Source: F23-D06 sp045600905
GTDB taxonomy: Bacteria > Bacteroidota > Bacteroidia > Bacteroidales > WCHB1-69
DNA: 5,766 bases
Reading direction: 5' to 3'
NCBI GenBank assembly: GCA_045600905.1
Contig: JAZRYT010000025.1
Location: 1 to 5,766, forward strand
Part shown: positions 4,154-5,766 of the stretch, piece by piece
Numbering within the stretch: position 1 is the stretch's first letter
Layout of the letters: each line of letters starts with the position of its first letter
Program-made: the position numbers and the translations under genes
The notes under the pieces: model-generated
Databases searched by the model: none
The model's input: the letters and a program-made list of their open reading frames with translations, nothing else
Told to the model about the DNA's origin: nothing

Positions 4154-5766
4154 ATGTTTAAAAAGTTACACATCATAGCCTTGGCCCTTCTTTTCGGGGC
4201 CAAGGCCTTTTCGCAGGAGTGGGAATACACCTATGCCCATTTCAGTTCGGATGATAAATCCATAAATTTATGTGGAGCAAAGGAACTGACGGACGGAAGG
4301 ATTATGGTCAACGGCAGTTTTTCCTTTAGGAGCGGGGCAGGAGATTTTTACTCGAATCACCCAGCCCTGTTGCTTCTGGATGCCGAAGGCAACCGCATCG
4401 CCAGCAACGAATTTTTCAAGCCGGGTTACTGCTCAAGCAATGTGCCTTTCGTGTTTGAAAACGAGGATGGCAGCCTGTATGCTTTGTTCAACTACAGTCC
4501 CGACCACGATTCAACCTATTTCAATTATTTCAAGAACTACGACAATCCGCCTACTGATGCCATAGTCGGCCTTTACAAACTCGACGACAGCCTGTCGGTT
4601 GTTGAAAGCTACGAATACGCATTTCCAATCGACACTTTTGAAATCAGGAATGATGAATGGAACTTCCTGCCTAATGAATATAGCGGAAATGTTTACATAT
4701 CTTCGGCCATTATGGATGACGGCTGCATTGTTGGGAGTTACATGAAGATGGTAAGCTGGGATTTCCACAACCCGAGAGGCCAAGACAGCCTGTTCATGTT
4801 CCGTATGGACTTTAATGGCGAATTCTTGCAGAAGGTTGGCTACGAAATGACCACATCGGGTGCGGTCGTGACATTTGACTTCCGTAACAATCACCTTGTT
4901 AAGACGGATACGGGGTATGTCTATTATGTGAACTACACCGGCAGTCTGGCAGTCGCCAAAGCGCCAGCGGCCAGATTGGGGAGTGCCATATATTTTGATA
5001 AGGACTTGAATTATCAGAAGGTTAAAGGGCTGAAGCATTTCGATGTGGATCCCACCAATTGTTTTTACAACATTTCGGTAAAGAGGAGCAATCATAATAC
5101 GACCTATTTGTCGGCATCGTCGCATAAAATGGGTACTGAATATGACGAGGACTGCCGCATTTACGAGTATGACGATGACATAGCGAACACATCGCCTACG
5201 CTGCCCATACTGCATTATGCCGAAAGCAAGTCGAAAGAGGATGAATTTGACATTCCTGGGATGTACAAGGCTGTGGATGCTATTGACGAAAACACGATTT
5301 ACTGGGCAACGGCGTTGAACGTCGGTTTTTGGAACGATTTGGATTCGTATTTGGAGATAAACCGATTGAATGCTGATTTCCAAAGAGAAGCATCGTTCTT
5401 TTATGATTTGGAAGGAGACAGGATGCACAGTGAAGTGTATGAAATAAGCGCCGCTCGCGATGGAGGAGCTTTGGTCGTTTTCAAGAGTTACAATCTTAAC
5501 AATGAAAATGAGCGTTTCGGCACCGTCACCAAATTCCCCGCCGAAGCCTTCTTGGACGTCGAGGAAGCCCATACCAACGGCCTGAAGCTGGCCATCGCCT
5601 ACCCGAACCCGGGCCACGATAAGCTCAACATTCGCACGGCCTTGCCGGATGCCCGCGTGGAGGTTTACGACGCCAACGGCAGGCTCGTCCACAGCCAAGG
5701 CATTACGGAGAATGTGACAAGCATTAATGCCGAGGCTTGGAGTGAGGGGGGTTATGTTTGGAAGGT
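4154..5766 (+). CDS. Secreted protein with T9SS type A sorting domain, C terminus cut by the window edge
   Basis: Predicted cargo of the type IX secretion system, exported by Sec and then moved across the outer membrane; 537 complete codons are present. Residues 1-20 are a signal peptide (MFKKLHIIALALLFGAKAFS), with Gln21 at the mature N terminus as often seen in Bacteroidota. Residues 21-480 contain recurring strand-turn units of the form hydrophobic-hydrophobic-x-D-x-x-hydrophobic (LLLLDAEGNRI, LYKLDDSLSVV, MFRMDFNGEFL, AIYFDKDLNYQ, INRLNADFQREA), suggesting a beta-propeller-like fold. The end is a Por_Secre_tail domain: IAYPNPGHDKLNI, VEVYDANGRLV, and the beginning of EGGYVWKV; about 15-25 residues should be missing. 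No catalytic motif is visible, so the mature function (binding, adhesion or other) is unknown. The ATG has no Shine-Dalgarno sequence and follows a dedicated promoter at 4029-4061. Confidence 0.9.
   Translation, partial: MFKKLHIIALALLFGAKAFSQEWEYTYAHFSSDDKSINLCGAKELTDGRIMVNGSFSFRSGAGDFYSNHPALLLLDAEGNRIASNEFFKPGYCSSNVPFVFENEDGSLYALFNYSPDHDSTYFNYFKNYDNPPTDAIVGLYKLDDSLSVVESYEYAFPIDTFEIRNDEWNFLPNEYSGNVYISSAIMDDGCIVGSYMKMVSWDFHNPRGQDSLFMFRMDFNGEFLQKVGYEMTTSGAVVTFDFRNNHLVKTDTGYVYYVNYTGSLAVAKAPAARLGSAIYFDKDLNYQKVKGLKHFDVDPTNCFYNISVKRSNHNTTYLSASSHKMGTEYDEDCRIYEYDDDIANTSPTLPILHYAESKSKEDEFDIPGMYKAVDAIDENTIYWATALNVGFWNDLDSYLEINRLNADFQREASFFYDLEGDRMHSEVYEISAARDGGALVVFKSYNLNNENERFGTVTKFPAEAFLDVEEAHTNGLKLAIAYPNPGHDKLNIRTALPDARVEVYDANGRLVHSQGITENVTSINAEAWSEGGYVWK

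Noticed and set aside
4380..4565. 61-residue plus-strand ORF within the cargo gene
   Set aside because: It lies in another frame of the T9SS cargo gene and is Thr/Met/Ser-rich with no domain.
4511..5698. 395-residue minus-strand ORF opposite the T9SS cargo gene
   Set aside because: The plus strand has a signal peptide, a promoter and a clear T9SS sorting domain across the same bases. The antisense protein shows no recognisable domain and is a codon-usage shadow.

Overview
The window looks like a chromosomal segment of a Bacteroidota member, most likely order Bacteroidales. The evidence is a C-terminal type IX secretion (T9SS) sorting domain, matches to the Bacteroidota -7 promoter consensus TAnnTTTG, start codons without Shine-Dalgarno sequences, and two regulator architectures common in that group (a WYL-domain repressor and a TPR / membrane / coiled-coil / helix-turn-helix lipoprotein). 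No rRNA, tRNA, CRISPR array or transposase is visible.

Layout. Positions 1-863 (minus) hold a WYL-family regulator that runs off the left edge. Positions 864-1338 are a divergent intergenic region packed with tandem repeats: three 9-mers, twenty uninterrupted 7-mers and four 14-mers, with a CTTCGACAGGCTCAG dispersed-repeat core. Positions 1339-3732 (plus) hold a 797-residue predicted membrane-tethered regulator: lipoprotein signal, TPR-like helices, one transmembrane helix, long coiled coil, LuxR/sigma-like HTH, and a second winged HTH at the extreme C terminus. Two clusters of palindromic GC-rich repeats lie in frame inside this gene. Positions 3733-4153 are intergenic, with a terminator-like hairpin, a possible 50-codon minus-strand gene, an 8-C tract inside a small inverted repeat, a good Bacteroidota promoter overlapped by a 17-bp palindrome, and a 14-codon upstream ORF. 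Positions 4154-5766 (plus) hold a secreted T9SS cargo protein that runs off the right edge within its sorting domain.

How the genes may work together (inference). The lipoprotein regulator could monitor the periplasm through its TPR part and act on DNA through its cytoplasmic HTH domains. The WYL protein is a separate, divergently transcribed ligand-responsive regulator. The T9SS cargo has its own promoter, so it is not obviously in an operon with the regulator; the palindrome on that promoter is a candidate operator. Nothing in the sequence proves that either regulator controls it.

The most unusual parts are the palindromic repeats that have become protein in two surface-type regions of the regulator, the two-HTH chimeric C terminus with an S-S-x-K linker, and the strong base-composition mosaic along this one gene.
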